From Helianthus annuus (lineage: Eukaryota; Streptophyta; Magnoliopsida; Asterales; Asteraceae), in contig NC_035447.2 in NCBI RefSeq assembly GCF_002127325.2, positions 28,951,249 to 29,015,248 of the forward strand: a stretch of 64,000 nucleotides of DNA, written 5' to 3'. This document shows positions 23,041-34,234 of the stretch, one piece after another. The translations under genes and the position numbers were made by a program. The notes under the pieces were generated by a model that worked only from the letters and a program-made list of their open reading frames with translations, had not been told where the DNA came from and did not search any database. Each line of letters begins with the position of its first letter. Within the stretch, counting starts at the first letter, position 1.

Positions 23041-25363
23041 TCATTGAGAATTGTGACATCCATTTCCTGATGATTCGGAATTGATGTAGCTTCCCCTGAA
23101 ACAGTTACTGGTTTTGGTTTCCAAATCTGTTTTTGTTTTTCATTTTTAACTTCTAACTTAACAGACTGCGTTTGGACAACCTCTGGTTTTAAAACCTTTT
23201 CAACTTCTTTTCTTTGTTGCTTTTTCTGTTTCTTTTCTCATTGTTTAACAAGACGAGGGTCCTGTTTTGGTGAAACAGATCTTTTGTGGTAATTGTTACC
23301 ATGGGGGGCATCGACCTTTGCCTTTCCTTTCGTGAGATATGGACAGTTTCTAACAATGTGCCCATACTCACCACATTCAAAACATGATCTCCGCTCAACA
23401 AACCTCGGAGTACCATAACTGTAAGAACTTGACGATGAACTTCATGATCTTGAGGTACTTGGTCTTACATCACAACCGTTTGTGTGTTGTGTGTAATTAT
23501 TTTGACTGTTTCCTTTTAAAATGTTACTTTATTTAACAAAATCCGTATTGGATTTGTTTTCGAAAGTTTCAATTTTATCAGTCCCCCTGGATTTCACAAA
23601 GTTCACTTTCTTGTTCTTCTTTTGGGTCTGTTTCTTTTGACCTTGAGTCGGTGATTTACCTATTGGTTTGCTGTGATTTTGCTGCTTTTTCACTATTGGT
23701 AATTTCTGATTGCCACGTTGTTTTTGAACTTCAGCCTTTGGGATAGAAGGACACTGTGTTACCACAATGTGTGATCCTGTCTTTCCCAAAAACTTACTTG
23801 TTGAATCCTTAAAAATTTTACTAATTAAAGATTGATTAACATTCTTAATAGGAAAATCTTTGTCAGAGTAGATTTTATCATCACCAACAAGAGTGTACAC
23901 TCTCAGACTCTTTTGCAGACGTGGACTCGTCCAGAATAGTCTTAGCAGGTTTTGCGGGAGGATCACATAGAATATGATTCTCAAGAGGTATGTCCTCTTC
24001 TTTGATTACCGCATCAGACTTCGCTGAGTCAGTATCATCGGGTTCATCATCAGAAGAATCAGCATCCTCAACAATAGCTGGAGGATCCTGATTCTGTTCA
24101 GCAGAAGACACACATGTATCTGTTGACACATCCGAATCTGATGATACTTCCTTCTTGTATCCAAGTCCGGTTGCAAATTCCTCAATGTCCAAAGGAACAG
24201 ATGGTTCAAAGTAAGTTCTATCCTCCTCATCAGGCATGGCATCATAATTGTGTCTCACAGGTGGTGGACATTTCTTATATCCAATGCATGTGACATCCTT
24301 TTTCTCTTTCTGAACATCTATGATGTGATCCAACACATAGCTAGAGCTTAAATAACTGTCTAACTTGAGTCGGATCGCCTCACTTTCAGTTTTAACACAA
24401 GCCATTTCTTTTTACATTATCTCAAGGCGATTGATATAGCAATTTATGTCCGTTTGTTTTCTTGAAACCATTTTTGTTAGCTCGGTTTTATCCTTTTTTA
24501 ATTTTTCAATCACCGATTTAAACTCCTTTTCATGGTTTTCATAAAACATGTTGGCTTCTGTGCACTTAGAAAGATCCACGATCAACTTTTGGTTGTGGAT
24601 AAAGGTCACATCATACTTGTTTTGCAAAGCCTCATGTTGGCCTTGCAAATCACACCACTTATCGTCCAGAGAAACATGTTTGTTTTGCAAGTCAAACAAG
24701 TTAGCTTTTAAAGCATCATGTTTGCTTTGCAACTCAGACATATTAGCATCTAAATCGGAACATTTAACACTTAAGCTAGCACAATTATCACAATTAACAA
24801 TAGTAGGTTCATCGACACATACCTGACTGGAATCACTCTCAGATGTTGACCTTTCTACATCAGAATCAACAACCTCCCTTGATGATTCACATTCAGATCC
24901 ATCCTCGCTTGAAATTGAACTTGAAGTTATAACATCTTCAACTGAAGTTGAAACGTCTTCAACTGAACTACTATCATGTTCAGAACTGTCATCGTTTCGC
25001 GATGATTCACCATTGCTGGCATATTTGACAATTTTAGCATAAAACGCCGTTTTTATTTGACTACAGTTCCTTGGATCAAGAGATGATGGTGCTACAGTAG
25101 AACGATGGTGCTGTGAAACAACTGGTGGTAATGGATTTCCATACAAGTCTGTGGTTGGAGCTGGCTTCACAGGAACTTGTATCAGATTGTCATATAAATC
25201 TGTTGTCATTTTCGGTTCACTTTGCTTTTGATTAGTAACCGATGCCCATTGTTCTGCCGTAAATCCGAGGTGGTGTGGGAGATTCGGCCCATGATGGCGA
25301 TAAACCCGTACTTCTATACTTGCTTTCCGCATTAGACGGAGTACCCCACCAATCTGGATTCAT
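23041..25363 (-). pseudogene. gag of the 19.6-27 kb element (broken, capsid core deleted)
   Basis: Gag starts MNPDWWG at 25363, shifts frame near 25340, and jumps from AEQWASVTNQKQ directly to the Ser/Asp-rich TAFYAKIVKYA segment, so the UBN2-like capsid core is missing. Then come a coiled-coil-like Leu/Lys repeat (about 24430-24780), LDHIIDVQKEK, the YTLVGDDKIYSDKDFPIKNV block (about 23835-23890) and a CCHC knuckle CFECGEYGHIVRNC (about 23340-23390). Stops at about 24409 and 23529 and a frameshift near 23900 break it. The protein ends WVPLSN* just before the pol remnant, as in the intact copies. Confidence 0.85.
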
Positions 25364-26374
25364 TTTGAATGAATAAAAATGGATACTGATGGCGACGAAA
25401 CAGTTTTGACCCGGCGAAACCGAATGATATTTGATGAACGACGAAACAGAATGATATGTGTGCGACGAAATTGATTTGAATTTTCTTGAACGACGAAACC
25501 GAATGATATTTGATATCGATGAAACTGGTTGATGTTTGATGTCGACGAAACTGGAGTTATGCGACGAAACTGATGTAAAAGAAGGTCGACGAGATGTGTT
25601 ATGGATGACGAAAGTGAAGTGTGATAAGGATCGACGAAAGAGAAGCGTGTTATGGATCGACGAAACAAAATGACTTAAATCATTCGACGAAACTGATGGT
25701 TGAGTGTGCGACGAAACTCAAGTATGATATTGGCGACAATATTTGAGGTTTCGTGAATTGTGTATTTAGTCAAAATAAGATTAGATAGTTGGTGAGATCC
25801 TTTAGAAAAACAATCTTATCCTATTACTTTGACTAAGTTGGTGAAATATTATCATACACAATCCAAACTCCTGACACAAAAGATGGACAGTAAACCACTC
25901 TCTCAAACAAACACCTTACTTGGATACAATAATTCAACAACCCATCATCATTCCTTGCCCATACTTTTCAAACAATTATATAATATTTAACAACTACAAT
26001 AATTTCTCAAACTCAAAGATCAAACTTAGAAAATTATCAAGAACACTTTGAATATCAGTTGAAGATATGAAGAACACTTTGAAGATACACAAGGACTCCA
26101 GTGAAATATGAGTTTTCCGGCCACTAACGAATTTCCCGAACAACAGATTTTGACGTAGAAACTCGACACAACTTGTACCTTCGATAATCTCCAACACTTT
26201 TCAACAAGTTTTGAACAGAAACGACACCAACCAACACCGATTTTCGAGTTTTAATTCGTATTTTCAGAAAAACGAAACTGGGTTTATGATTTTTGTCCAA
26301 GAAAAGCTTAAAACCCACTCGAAAATCGCACCGATAACTCGGTTTTCAACAAGAAATCGAGCCTTACACTCTGA
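25364..26374 (-). other. 5' leader of the 19.6-27 kb element with CGACGAAAC words
   Basis: At 25380-25735 at least a dozen CGACGAAAC or GGCGAAACC words occur, the same word as in this element's U3. Nearer the LTR the leader matches the leader of the 16-19 kb element (for example the attttcgagtgggttt stretch). The primer site should lie at about 26365 but is damaged. Confidence 0.7.
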
Positions 26375-27045
26375 CGTTTGCGGATCGCCGGACAACTACG
26401 AGATCTTGTTTATAATACCGTAACGAGTGCGGAATCCACGTTACGATACAAACCGAGCGAGAGACAAACACAACACAAAGGATATACCGTTTAACAATTG
26501 TAAATTGATACCGATCGAGTTTTGATACAGAAAGATAATACAAGAAATACAAATAAACTCTCGGTTCTCTCTTACTTGTCTCTGCTTTCACTCCTGTGAT
26601 ATGCTCTGTTTATATAGTGCCAACATCAACGAAACAGAACAGGAGTCGACGAATGAAGACTGTTGTCGACGAAACACACTAAAATGTCTTCAAAGTCGAC
26701 GAAACTACATGTGTTTCGTCGACATGCATGCACACACAAAAGGTTTCGGCCCAATGTTAGTTGATTGGCCCAAGTGAGTTAAAGCCCAACATGTATTAAT
26801 GTACGTACACAGGAATTCCCACAATTCAGATTGCAAAGATATTAGTTAACCATGTGACATCATCATGATGATGTCATGGTGATGTGGCGCCTCGGGAATG
26901 CTCGCGGCTCTCCGTGCTTCGCGTGTCCAACTCTGGGGCGCACGACGGAGGAATGTCATGACGTCGGGCTTGAGCCGAACCTAACCGAGTTGAACCAAAC
27001 CGAGTCGAACCGAGTCGAGTCGCGTCCACATAAAGTGTACCAACA
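26375..27045 (-). repeat. 5' LTR of the 19.6-27 kb element (inner end deleted)
   Basis: It matches 19651-20338 with small indels and substitutions. The terminal TGTAGGTCC (plus strand) and most of the primer site are missing: the sequence goes from cactctga straight into cgtttgcgg. A deletion across the LTR/primer junction would block replication of this copy. Confidence 0.85.
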
Positions 27046-27050
27046 CTAGG

Positions 27051-27820
27051 CTCGAACCTAGCCGTTTCAGTTCATCCCACAACCTCTTGATCTTACTAAA
27101 TTTATAGAGGCTACACAAATTTGTGGAGGTTATATTCAGACGCATCAACAAATATAGAGTCTGTGTAGACTCTTTCAACACATGTCTAGTGGCTATTTGT
27201 TTCTCAGGGTGGGCCATCATCATTTAGGGGCTATTTTACACGCTTGGGACAAATGACACCTTATGAACTCAATCGATTTTCGTGTGTTCCCTAGATTTAG
27301 ATGTATCGGATGTGTTATTTTGGTGAATTTGGTTTGATTAATGTTTATTCCATGCGGTTAGTTTCCCTTTTGTTATTCTTAATATTTGTTTTTTTTTTCC
27401 TCAAAAGAGTAAAAAGGATGAATAATTTAGTTAAAAATGGATAAAATTAAAGAAAGTATAGGACGACAAAAATGCCTCTTCTTTAGAGATAAAATATAGA
27501 TGAGATTAGGGATGAATATTTGATACTGGGTACTGGTATCGAAAATGGAAAGATTTGGAAACTACAAGCACCTAGAAAGATGTTGAAAAAACCTTATGGA
27601 CGAAACTCGTAACCGAACCACAATAAAAGTTTGCTCTTTTCGAAAAGTTCACAAATATTGTTCAAATTTTACAAGTTAAGAGGACTTCAATATGGAAATA
27701 TTTGGTATAGGGACTTTATACAGAATATAACGAAAATATATTGGTGTTTTTTTTTGGTATTACTGCTATTTGCTAAAATAAAAGAAAAAGAAAAAGACAA
27801 GTAATAAATATGTCGTGAAA
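27051..27820. other. Host sequence between the element and the F-box promoter
   Basis: AT-rich, no frame of interest. The first bases (ctcgaacctagccg) pair with the bases left of the insertion at 19642 as an inverted repeat. Confidence 0.4.
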
Positions 27821-27826
27821 AAGCAG

Positions 27827-27834
27827 TATAAATA
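27827..27834 (+). promoter_or_regulatory. TATA box of the F-box gene
   Basis: TATAAATA sits 38 bp before the first ATG (27865) and 89 bp before the second (27916). Transcription would start around 27855-27862, which makes the second ATG the more natural start. Confidence 0.7.
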
Positions 27835-27915
27835 GTATGACTACAGAACCTTCTTTCGCTGCATATGAACTTACACCACCAACTCAGCTTGGTTCCAACT
27901 TCCAACCAAACACTA

Positions 27916-29921
27916 ATGGAAGGCCACGCTAATTCAACCGACAACGATGCCGATCAGATTCAGAATTGTGTTATCACCGATTCAACCAATCAACACAACA
28001 ACGATGACGATCAAAACCAAATTCCGACTCAAAATCACCTTGAATTTCAGGTAATTGAACCACCATATTCGAACGAAGGAAGCCCTAGTTCCGATTCATC
28101 ATTTCTTGGGCTTGATGATACATTCACATATGATATTCATAACGCTCCTGACTCCGATTCACTGCTATATGAAATACTTTCTAGATTGCCTCTTAAATCA
28201 CTTTTCAGGTTGAAATGTGTTTGCAAACACTGGCAAACCCTCATTTCTCAACGTTCTTTTTCGCGGTTTTATATCTCGCGTATGATAACTTCCAACACAG
28301 CATCATCGTCACTGCCTTTCAGAATCTTGTATAGGTACATTTGTGAGTCAGAACCTGAAGATGTTCTTAACCGATTCCGTTCCGAAAGTTACAATTCATC
28401 TGGACTTTATTTGTCTAGGGAGGAACATAAAGCCATCAAGTTTAAAGTGTTAGGTGTGAGTAATGGCTTGATTCTATGTTGTTCGTTGGGACCTTTGGTT
28501 TACCATGTTTGTAATCCGGTTACCAGGCAGTGGGTTACTTTAGCTAAATCCACGAAAACACAAAATTTCTTCGCGGAAGGTTTTGTTAGTAGAGTTAATG
28601 AGGATAATCTTGTTACTGACTATACAGTTGTGAGGCTAGAAATGGATCTCTCAGTTGTGAGACAAGAAATGCTCACCTCATTCCCAGACTATCTCCATTT
28701 AGAGATTTTTTCGTCTGAAACCGGTGAATGGGTTGGTTATAGGGTGCCTTGTCCTTTTCAAATTGCATTCCCGAAGCGTGGTGCAGGTCCTATATGCTTT
28801 AAAGGAGTTCTTCATTGGTTTGTTAATGATCATGGTATGGTTGCTTTTGATCCTTACAAGGATCCAAAGTCTTGTCGGCTTATTCAATTACCTGCTGACA
28901 GAGATGTCCAAAGTGAGGTTACGCATGACGGGCTTTATCGTTTGTGTGACGTGTGTCAAGGAAAGCTTCGTCTTTTTCAGGTGGCACCTGATGCTAGTTC
29001 GTTTTACTGTTTTAGTATGTGGGATATGAAAGATTATGATAAAGGTGAATGGTGTTCTGAATTCAAGGTGACCCGTAGTGATCTCTCATCTTCTGATCCT
29101 GAACTGGAGAGCTGGTTAATGAAAGCAACTTTTCTTCCATTATCTTTCCATCCATTTGATCTGGATGTTGTTTATCTGAGGTGTGTGGAGCTTGCTTGTT
29201 TGGTATCATATAATATTCAGAACAGACAGCTAGATGTTGCCTGTAAACCTGCTGGTGCTATTGATGACCTGTCATGGCGGGTGGTGGTGCCATTTGTCAT
29301 TCCAACGTGGCCAACACCGGTTCCTATTCCTCCTGTTAAGGTTGTTATACCAGAAGTTGATCCCCTCCGTGTTTTCAATGGGTGAGTTTCTCCTTTTCTT
29401 GGTGATATTTTGAACCCTCATAAAAGGTTTTATCTTATACTATTCTCTTTGCTTGCCAGTATTCCATTTTCATCTTCTTTATTTATAAGTTTGCTTGCAA
29501 TCTAGGATTCGGAAAAATGTTGTCCCTTTCATCGCACCATCATCACAAACATTAATTAACAAGCACAAGAATGCAATAAAAAATCCTTACCAAACACAAG
29601 AAAACATTCAAGAGTCATTACCAAACACACGGATACAATAAAGATGCATTACCAAACACACTTACAAGGAGCCAATGGTAACATACTTGGTTGTAGAAGC
29701 ACATCTGCACCGTCTAGTTTTTGAACATATTTTGATATAAAGCTAAGTTAAATTAATCTCCACCTAATATGTTGGATTTGTTTTGTCAACTTTTCACGTA
29801 ATCTTTCGGACTTTAGAAGTTAAATTGAACCCGTCATATTGTCATTAAAACTAAGCTTGTATATCTTACGTAAACTTAATCGTAATTGTTGTCATTTCGC
29901 TTGTATTTCAGGTGGTGGTGA
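27916..29921 (+). CDS. F-box protein (SCF ubiquitin-ligase substrate adaptor), likely with a short last exon
   Basis: The product begins MEGHANSTDN with an acidic, Asn/Gln-rich N-terminus. A classic F-box follows (DSLLYEILSRLPLKSLFRLKCVCKHWQTLI, about residues 80-110 from this start), then an F-box-associated type domain with HVCNPVTRQWVTL, FSSETGEWVGYRVPCPF and GVLHWFVNDHGMVAFDP. The F-box would bind SKP1 and bring a target to the SCF ligase; the target is unknown. An upstream in-frame ATG at 27865 lies too close to the TATA box. The frame runs to TGA at 29383-29385, but GGTGAGT there is a good donor. Splicing 29382-29911 out (acceptor TATTTCAG) would replace the stop with two Trp codons and TGA at 29919-29921. 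Without splicing the protein has the same sequence minus two residues. Confidence 0.85.
29382..29911 (+). other. Putative terminal intron of the F-box gene
   Basis: It starts GTGAGTTTCTCC and ends CTTGTATTTCAG. The matching inverted copy at 52372 also has an AG acceptor at the same place (…TATCTCAG), which supports a real intron. Confidence 0.6.
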
Positions 29922-30800
29922 AGGAAAGATAATTCAGGAAGGAAAAATCAAGGTTTAGAGAATTATGTTGACATGAAGACATATTTCTACAAAATTTCGT
30001 TTAACTTTGCATTGTACTGTCATAAGACATATCGTATGTTTTACTTTTTAAGTATTGTACCCTAAGATATGACGAAATAATTTAAGTTTTTTCTGTTAAG
30101 TCTGTATCACTAGGTCACATTAAGCATCTGGAAAAGTGGGTTGTGACAACAATAGTCCTGAACATACCAAGAATTGGTAAACTCTTCTGCATAGCAACAC
30201 TTTTATTCACTAGAAGGACAAGTACTCCAACACCATCACTCACTTGGCGTGATACGAGTAAGGGTTCACCCATCTTTCTTAAATACCAACTTCATGTTTG
30301 CAAGATCTGCTAAACTTGCCCTTGGGTGGATCCCATCAAAAATAGAATTTTTAAACCTTTTTTTTCCCCAGAGTTTTCGGGTCAACAATCATAGCTTTGA
30401 TTGGGACTTAACTACAACTTGATCTTGTTCCTGCCTTGTTATTCTAAAACGTTGTGCAATATTTTATGATATAACCTCATTGGTAGAAAGACGATCTTAA
30501 CCTCATTGTTAACTCTTCACTTTTGGTTTAACAGCTTCTGAAGCAATAGAATTGGAGGTCAAAGATTCGAATCAGGTATCAGTGTCATACATTGGTTGTC
30601 TTGGTGTCCTAAATGCCTGAAAATCTAGCTATAATAGCAACAATCCACATCAGCAATAGCATAAACACTTACCTCTCTTTTTATTTTCTTTTTCTTCACA
30701 AGCTTGAAAATCTTGAAAGCACACTTCCCATTGATGTTCACATTTGTCCGTTCAAAAACTTCACTAACTTCATAGTCATCCTGACCACTCTTCATTTCCC
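29650..30800 (+). repeat. Inverted duplication, arm 1 (3' side of the F-box gene)
   Basis: Blocks of this arm match the reverse complement of the other arm in order: 29690-29790 with 53060-53156; 29912-30060 with 52270-52371; 30130-30360 with 51955-52170; 30410-30580 with 51715-51880; 30600-30740 with 51549-51715; and 30745-30800 with 32680-32738. Identity by eye is roughly 75-85% with indels. Part of it (30660-30825, minus) is open and has a donor-like GAG/GTAAGTG end, so this stretch may once have been an exon. I do not recognise its product. Confidence 0.85.
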
Positions 30801-30859
30801 ACAACAAGTCGCACCACAATCCCAAGTATTGGTTTTCAAAGATGCATTATCAATCTAGT

Positions 30860-32400
30860 TTTCGATTTCGATTTATGAGATTGGAATAACAATTTGAATA
30901 GGTTTTCAAAGATGGGATATCAGTCTAGTTTTCGATCTGAATAAAGTCGGATATCTTATGAAGGCTTTACAAAACTAGACCATTTACGATATCTCATTTC
31001 CCTTTTTGGTTATTGCATAGTATTTAGCAGAATCTTGTATTGCAAATTTTAATGATGATGAGATTTGCCTTTAAATGATCATATATTTGATAAATTGGAA
31101 ATACATTTAGCAATCCGTCGGGCTTACAACAAAATTATTTTAAATTGCATTGGACATGATCTTCAAGAATTTTTATGTAACCTTTGCTTCTTGGGGAGAC
31201 ATCAGGTTTGAATTCCTCGCATAGTGTAAATTTGGTGTAATTTAGAAGTAGGGATTATGTAACCTCAGCCGTTTTCTTGGGGAGACACCAAGTTTCAATT
31301 CCTCGCATAGGGTAAATTTGGTGTAATTTAGAAGTAAGGATTATGTAACCCTAGCCGTTAAAAAAAGTAATAAGGTTTAAATCATTTTTAGTGATTACAT
31401 TAGTCTAGGTAATTAAGTATTACCTTCTTTATAACTTGATATGATTTAACACAAGTACAATTGCTTGCATTATATAATGTAACCTCTTACTTCAACAAGT
31501 AATATGAGTCTTGTTATGTTTTGTTGTATCATTTAATTTCAAGTTTGGATAAATAATTATTTTACAAAACTTAACTACAAAGTGAATTCAAAAGAAAACC
31601 TTTTATACAAGTTTTCCCTACCCTTACGATTCTACCTTCTGACCATCATGCATCTCCATCTCGCAACTGAAAAAAAGTAATCATTGTCCATCTCCTTCTC
31701 GCATCCGGATTCCAACAGCCATAGCCGACACTTAAGTTGCAGTTAAATTAAATTATGATAGGTACATGGAGACTCGACGGAAGAGGGTTTGTTGTGGCGA
31801 TTATTGTTACATAAACTCAACCATTTTTGGTGGTGGCTGCGATGGGAAAAGGTAGACTTAAATGAGATAGTGATTTTTGGGGTACTAGCGGGTGGTGTGG
31901 CGGGATAGGAAACCAGGGAGAGGCACGACTGAAGTCTCTGGTAAGCAGGTTTATGCCGTTGGATTATCCTTTCCGGTGCAAAACCAGTGATTGTTAAGTT
32001 CTCCTCAATCTTTTATTTATTATCCAATTTTGGTGTACTTCTTGCAATTGATTGTGTCACCATACTTTTGTTTTCTACCCTTTTTTGAACCTGAACAATG
32101 GCCTCTAATCAGCTATATCACACGGCTAAAATATGGTAAGTAGAGGTGAAAAGGACTCCAGAGAACCCAAGATTAACACCACACACATGGCATGTAAGTG
32201 TTCATTTTTCTTATCAATCTTTGAGTCTTTTAATCACCTTTTCTGCCAAATCTATCACCAAATGACGCGTCACTTTCTACTTGTTTTTTTGCATGGCAGA
32301 ATGGTGTTCCAACCAAAAGGTCTTAAACATGATCTAACAAAAACATGGCCTTTTAATGAACAATATACATCCATAACATTAAACAACCACTTGGAGATTC
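30860..32400. other. Spacer between the inverted arms
   Basis: Mostly AT-rich, non-coding. It contains the 82-86 bp tandem repeat at 31177-31360. No gene is seen before the UBP1-like fragment at 32408. Confidence 0.5.
31177..31360. repeat. Tandem repeat, two copies of about 82-86 bp
   Basis: Copies starting at 31177 and 31259 share gtaacc, cttggggagaca, aattcctcgcata and aaatttggtgtaatttagaa; a third copy starts at 31345 and stops after gtaaccctagccg. Confidence 0.85.
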
Positions 32401-32407
32401 TGAAGGT

Positions 32408-32680
32408 GCAGTGGAGTTAACAAGTGGATCTTCTAAGAAGTTAAGGATGTTACTGGTGATGCTCCCTGAGAATAACCATCAACATTGACAAATTTGCTCT
32501 AGAAGTCACTCAACTTGAGCTCCATCGCCATTTTCATGCCCCTGGTACTGGAATAATTGAAGAGATCCATATTCAACCCGATAATGAGTTAGGTTTTGTG
32601 AGATACAAAAATCATGTAAATGTCACTCTAGGAAACACTCAGTGCTCTTAGGGCAGTGGGCCGACTATTACGTTGCAGGT
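32408..32680 (+). pseudogene. UBP1/RBP45-47-type RNA-binding protein fragment (third RRM region)
   Basis: Readable pieces are AVELTSGSS, then GDAP and ENN, then (frame change) VTQLELHRHFHAPGTGIIEE, GFVRYKNHV and LGNTQC. This order is that of the linker and third RRM of plant oligouridylate-binding UBP1 proteins, which bind U-rich RNA and act in stress granules. At least two stops (about 32471, 32650) and a frameshift break it. No first or second RRM is visible upstream, so it is a decayed fragment. Confidence 0.75.
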
Positions 32681-32738
32681 GATAAAGAGTGGTTAGGATG
32701 AACTACGAAGTTAGTGAAGCTTTTGAATAGATGAATGT
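32680..32738 (-). repeat. Inverted duplication, arm 2, first piece (before the SIRE insertion)
   Basis: It matches the reverse complement of about 30745-30800 (shared tacgaagttagtgaag against tatgaagttagtgaag on minus). The SIRE-like element at 32739 split this arm; it resumes at 51549. Confidence 0.8.
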
Positions 32739-33432
32739 TGTTGGTGCACTTGTGTCTGTACTTTGTCTGTATTTGGTCACGATGTAAAACGATGTCCTTG
32801 TTAGTCATGTAAGTTTGACCAAGTCAACCATCCTCCTGGTTTGACTTGGCCAAACAGTTAGCTTATGAATGTGAATTGTCTGGCTCGAAGGATGTCTCAT
32901 CGAAGGATAGTTTAGATCCTTCGATGAGCTCGAAAGTTGAACCTTCGATGGATAGACCTCGATAGATCATCCTTCGAGGTCACTGTGAATCCTTCGATAG
33001 AAGTCTGATCGAAAGATGATCTTTCGATCAGTATTCCTGATCCTTCGACAGGGTTAACATCGATAGATGATCCTTCGAGACATCTATCGGATCCTTCGGA
33101 CAGACCTGCTGTGTATGGGTATAAATACCCATGCAGTGTGTTCATTTCACAAGACTTCGAGAGACAGAGAGATAGACATTTGGAAACACTTGAGAGACAC
33201 TTCTGTCAAGAACACACACATTAGAGAGTTTGCAATACTGATTTGTAAACCTTGTGCTTGTAACCAGAACCTTTCATTTGCATTAATACAAGTGGTGTTA
33301 ATCGGTGAACCTTGTGTGTTTTGTGTTTATACTTGTCTCAACTCGGTTGCACTCTAGCTTGGATTCCGCACTTGCTAGTGTGTTAATATAACAAGGTTAA
33401 GGTTTAACCTCATCCTCCACGAGGGACCTACA
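32739..33432 (+). repeat. 5' LTR of the outer SIRE-like element
   Basis: 694 bp from TGTTGGTGCACTTG to GGGACCTACA. U3 (32884-33105) carries about nine exact TCGAARGAT / ATCYTTCGA words and several near copies. The TATA box is at 33116-33131 in TGGGTATAAATACCCA, whose arms TGGGTAT and ATACCCA are inverted repeats. Confidence 0.95.
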
Positions 33433-33434
33433 AG

Positions 33435-33447
33435 TGGTATCAGAGCC
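33435..33447 (+). other. Primer binding site of the outer element
   Basis: TGGTATCAGAGCC follows two bases after the LTR, complementary to initiator tRNA-Met. Confidence 0.92.
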
Positions 33448-33799
33448 GTGGCTCTTTACCTTGTTAAAAACCGGGTTTGTTCAAGTCTTGGTGTGTTTGG
33501 ACACTTGGTTTAGTACCCGTTTTTGGTGGTTTTCTTGCATTTTTAAACATAAAAACGTGTTCTAAACTAACCGGGTGTATTCAAGAGCGGGTTGGGTAAC
33601 TTACAACTTGTTTTTACGAAATTTGGTGATTTCCGGCCAAATTCCGGTGTGTTCCGGTGACCGGACTTTCTGGATAAGATTTGCCATTTTGGGCATATTT
33701 TATTTGAAAATCAAAGTTGGTGAAAAGTTGAGGTCAGAACATCCTTTCTGCCGAAAGTTGGTTCACCAACCAATCACCTTTCTCACCAACCTGTCACCT

Positions 33800-34190
33800 T
33801 TTTGTCAGTTGTGTCAGAAGCGATCGAAGGATATCTTTCGATATCGAACGATCATCTTTCGATCAAGGAAGGCTCGATAGATAATCATCTTTCGACCCAT
33901 CCTTCGAAGTCAGAGACTTATCCTTCGATCCAGGGAATCTATTCGAAGGATAGTTATTCGAAAGATAAGGATCTTTCAAGTTGTGAATCTTTCGAAATAA
34001 TTGCTCGAAAGATAAGGATCTGTCAAATTGTGAATCTTTCGAAGTCTTTGTTCGAAACTCAACAGTGATCTTTCGAACACTGTTGATCCTTCGAACAAGT
34101 CTTGATCCTTCGAACAAGTCTTGATCCTTCAAACAAGTCTTGATCTTTCGAACAAGTCTGTATCTTTCAATTCTTGTCTGTTTGAATCTA
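33800..34190 (+). promoter_or_regulatory. Leader array of TCGAARGAT words, outer element
   Basis: At least 15 exact copies of ATCYTTCGA or its complement TCGAARGAT lie in about 330 bp before gag. The last part (34084-34159) is a 19-bp tandem repeat, TGATCYTTCGAACAAGTCT, in four copies. The same words fill U3. Inverted pairs could fold the RNA leader; protein binding is equally possible. Confidence 0.8.
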
Positions 34191-34234
34191 ACAGGTTTGT
34201 GTTTGTGAAGGTTTCCAATTAGTATCTCATCAAA

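Larger units (their letters stand above)
19643..27045 (-). mobile_element. SIRE-like Ty1/copia element with gutted pol (non-autonomous)
   Basis: Similar LTRs at 19643-20338 and 26375-27045 bracket, on the minus strand, a leader, a broken gag, a mutated protease start, a small piece of reverse transcriptase and RNase H, and a long 3' region. CTAGG occurs at 19638-19642 and 27046-27050, a 5-bp target duplication that fixes both ends. Integrase is absent. The LTR copies differ by several indels, so this insertion is older than those at 32739, 40571 and 53157. Confidence 0.88.

Noticed and set aside
27865..27915. Upstream ATG as start of the F-box protein
   Set aside because: It would leave a 5' leader of only a few bases after the TATA box at 27827. 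Kept as a possible alternative only.
33800..34190. CRISPR-like array
   Set aside because: The repeated word is 9-10 bp, occurs in both orientations and has irregular spacing, inside a plant retrotransposon leader.
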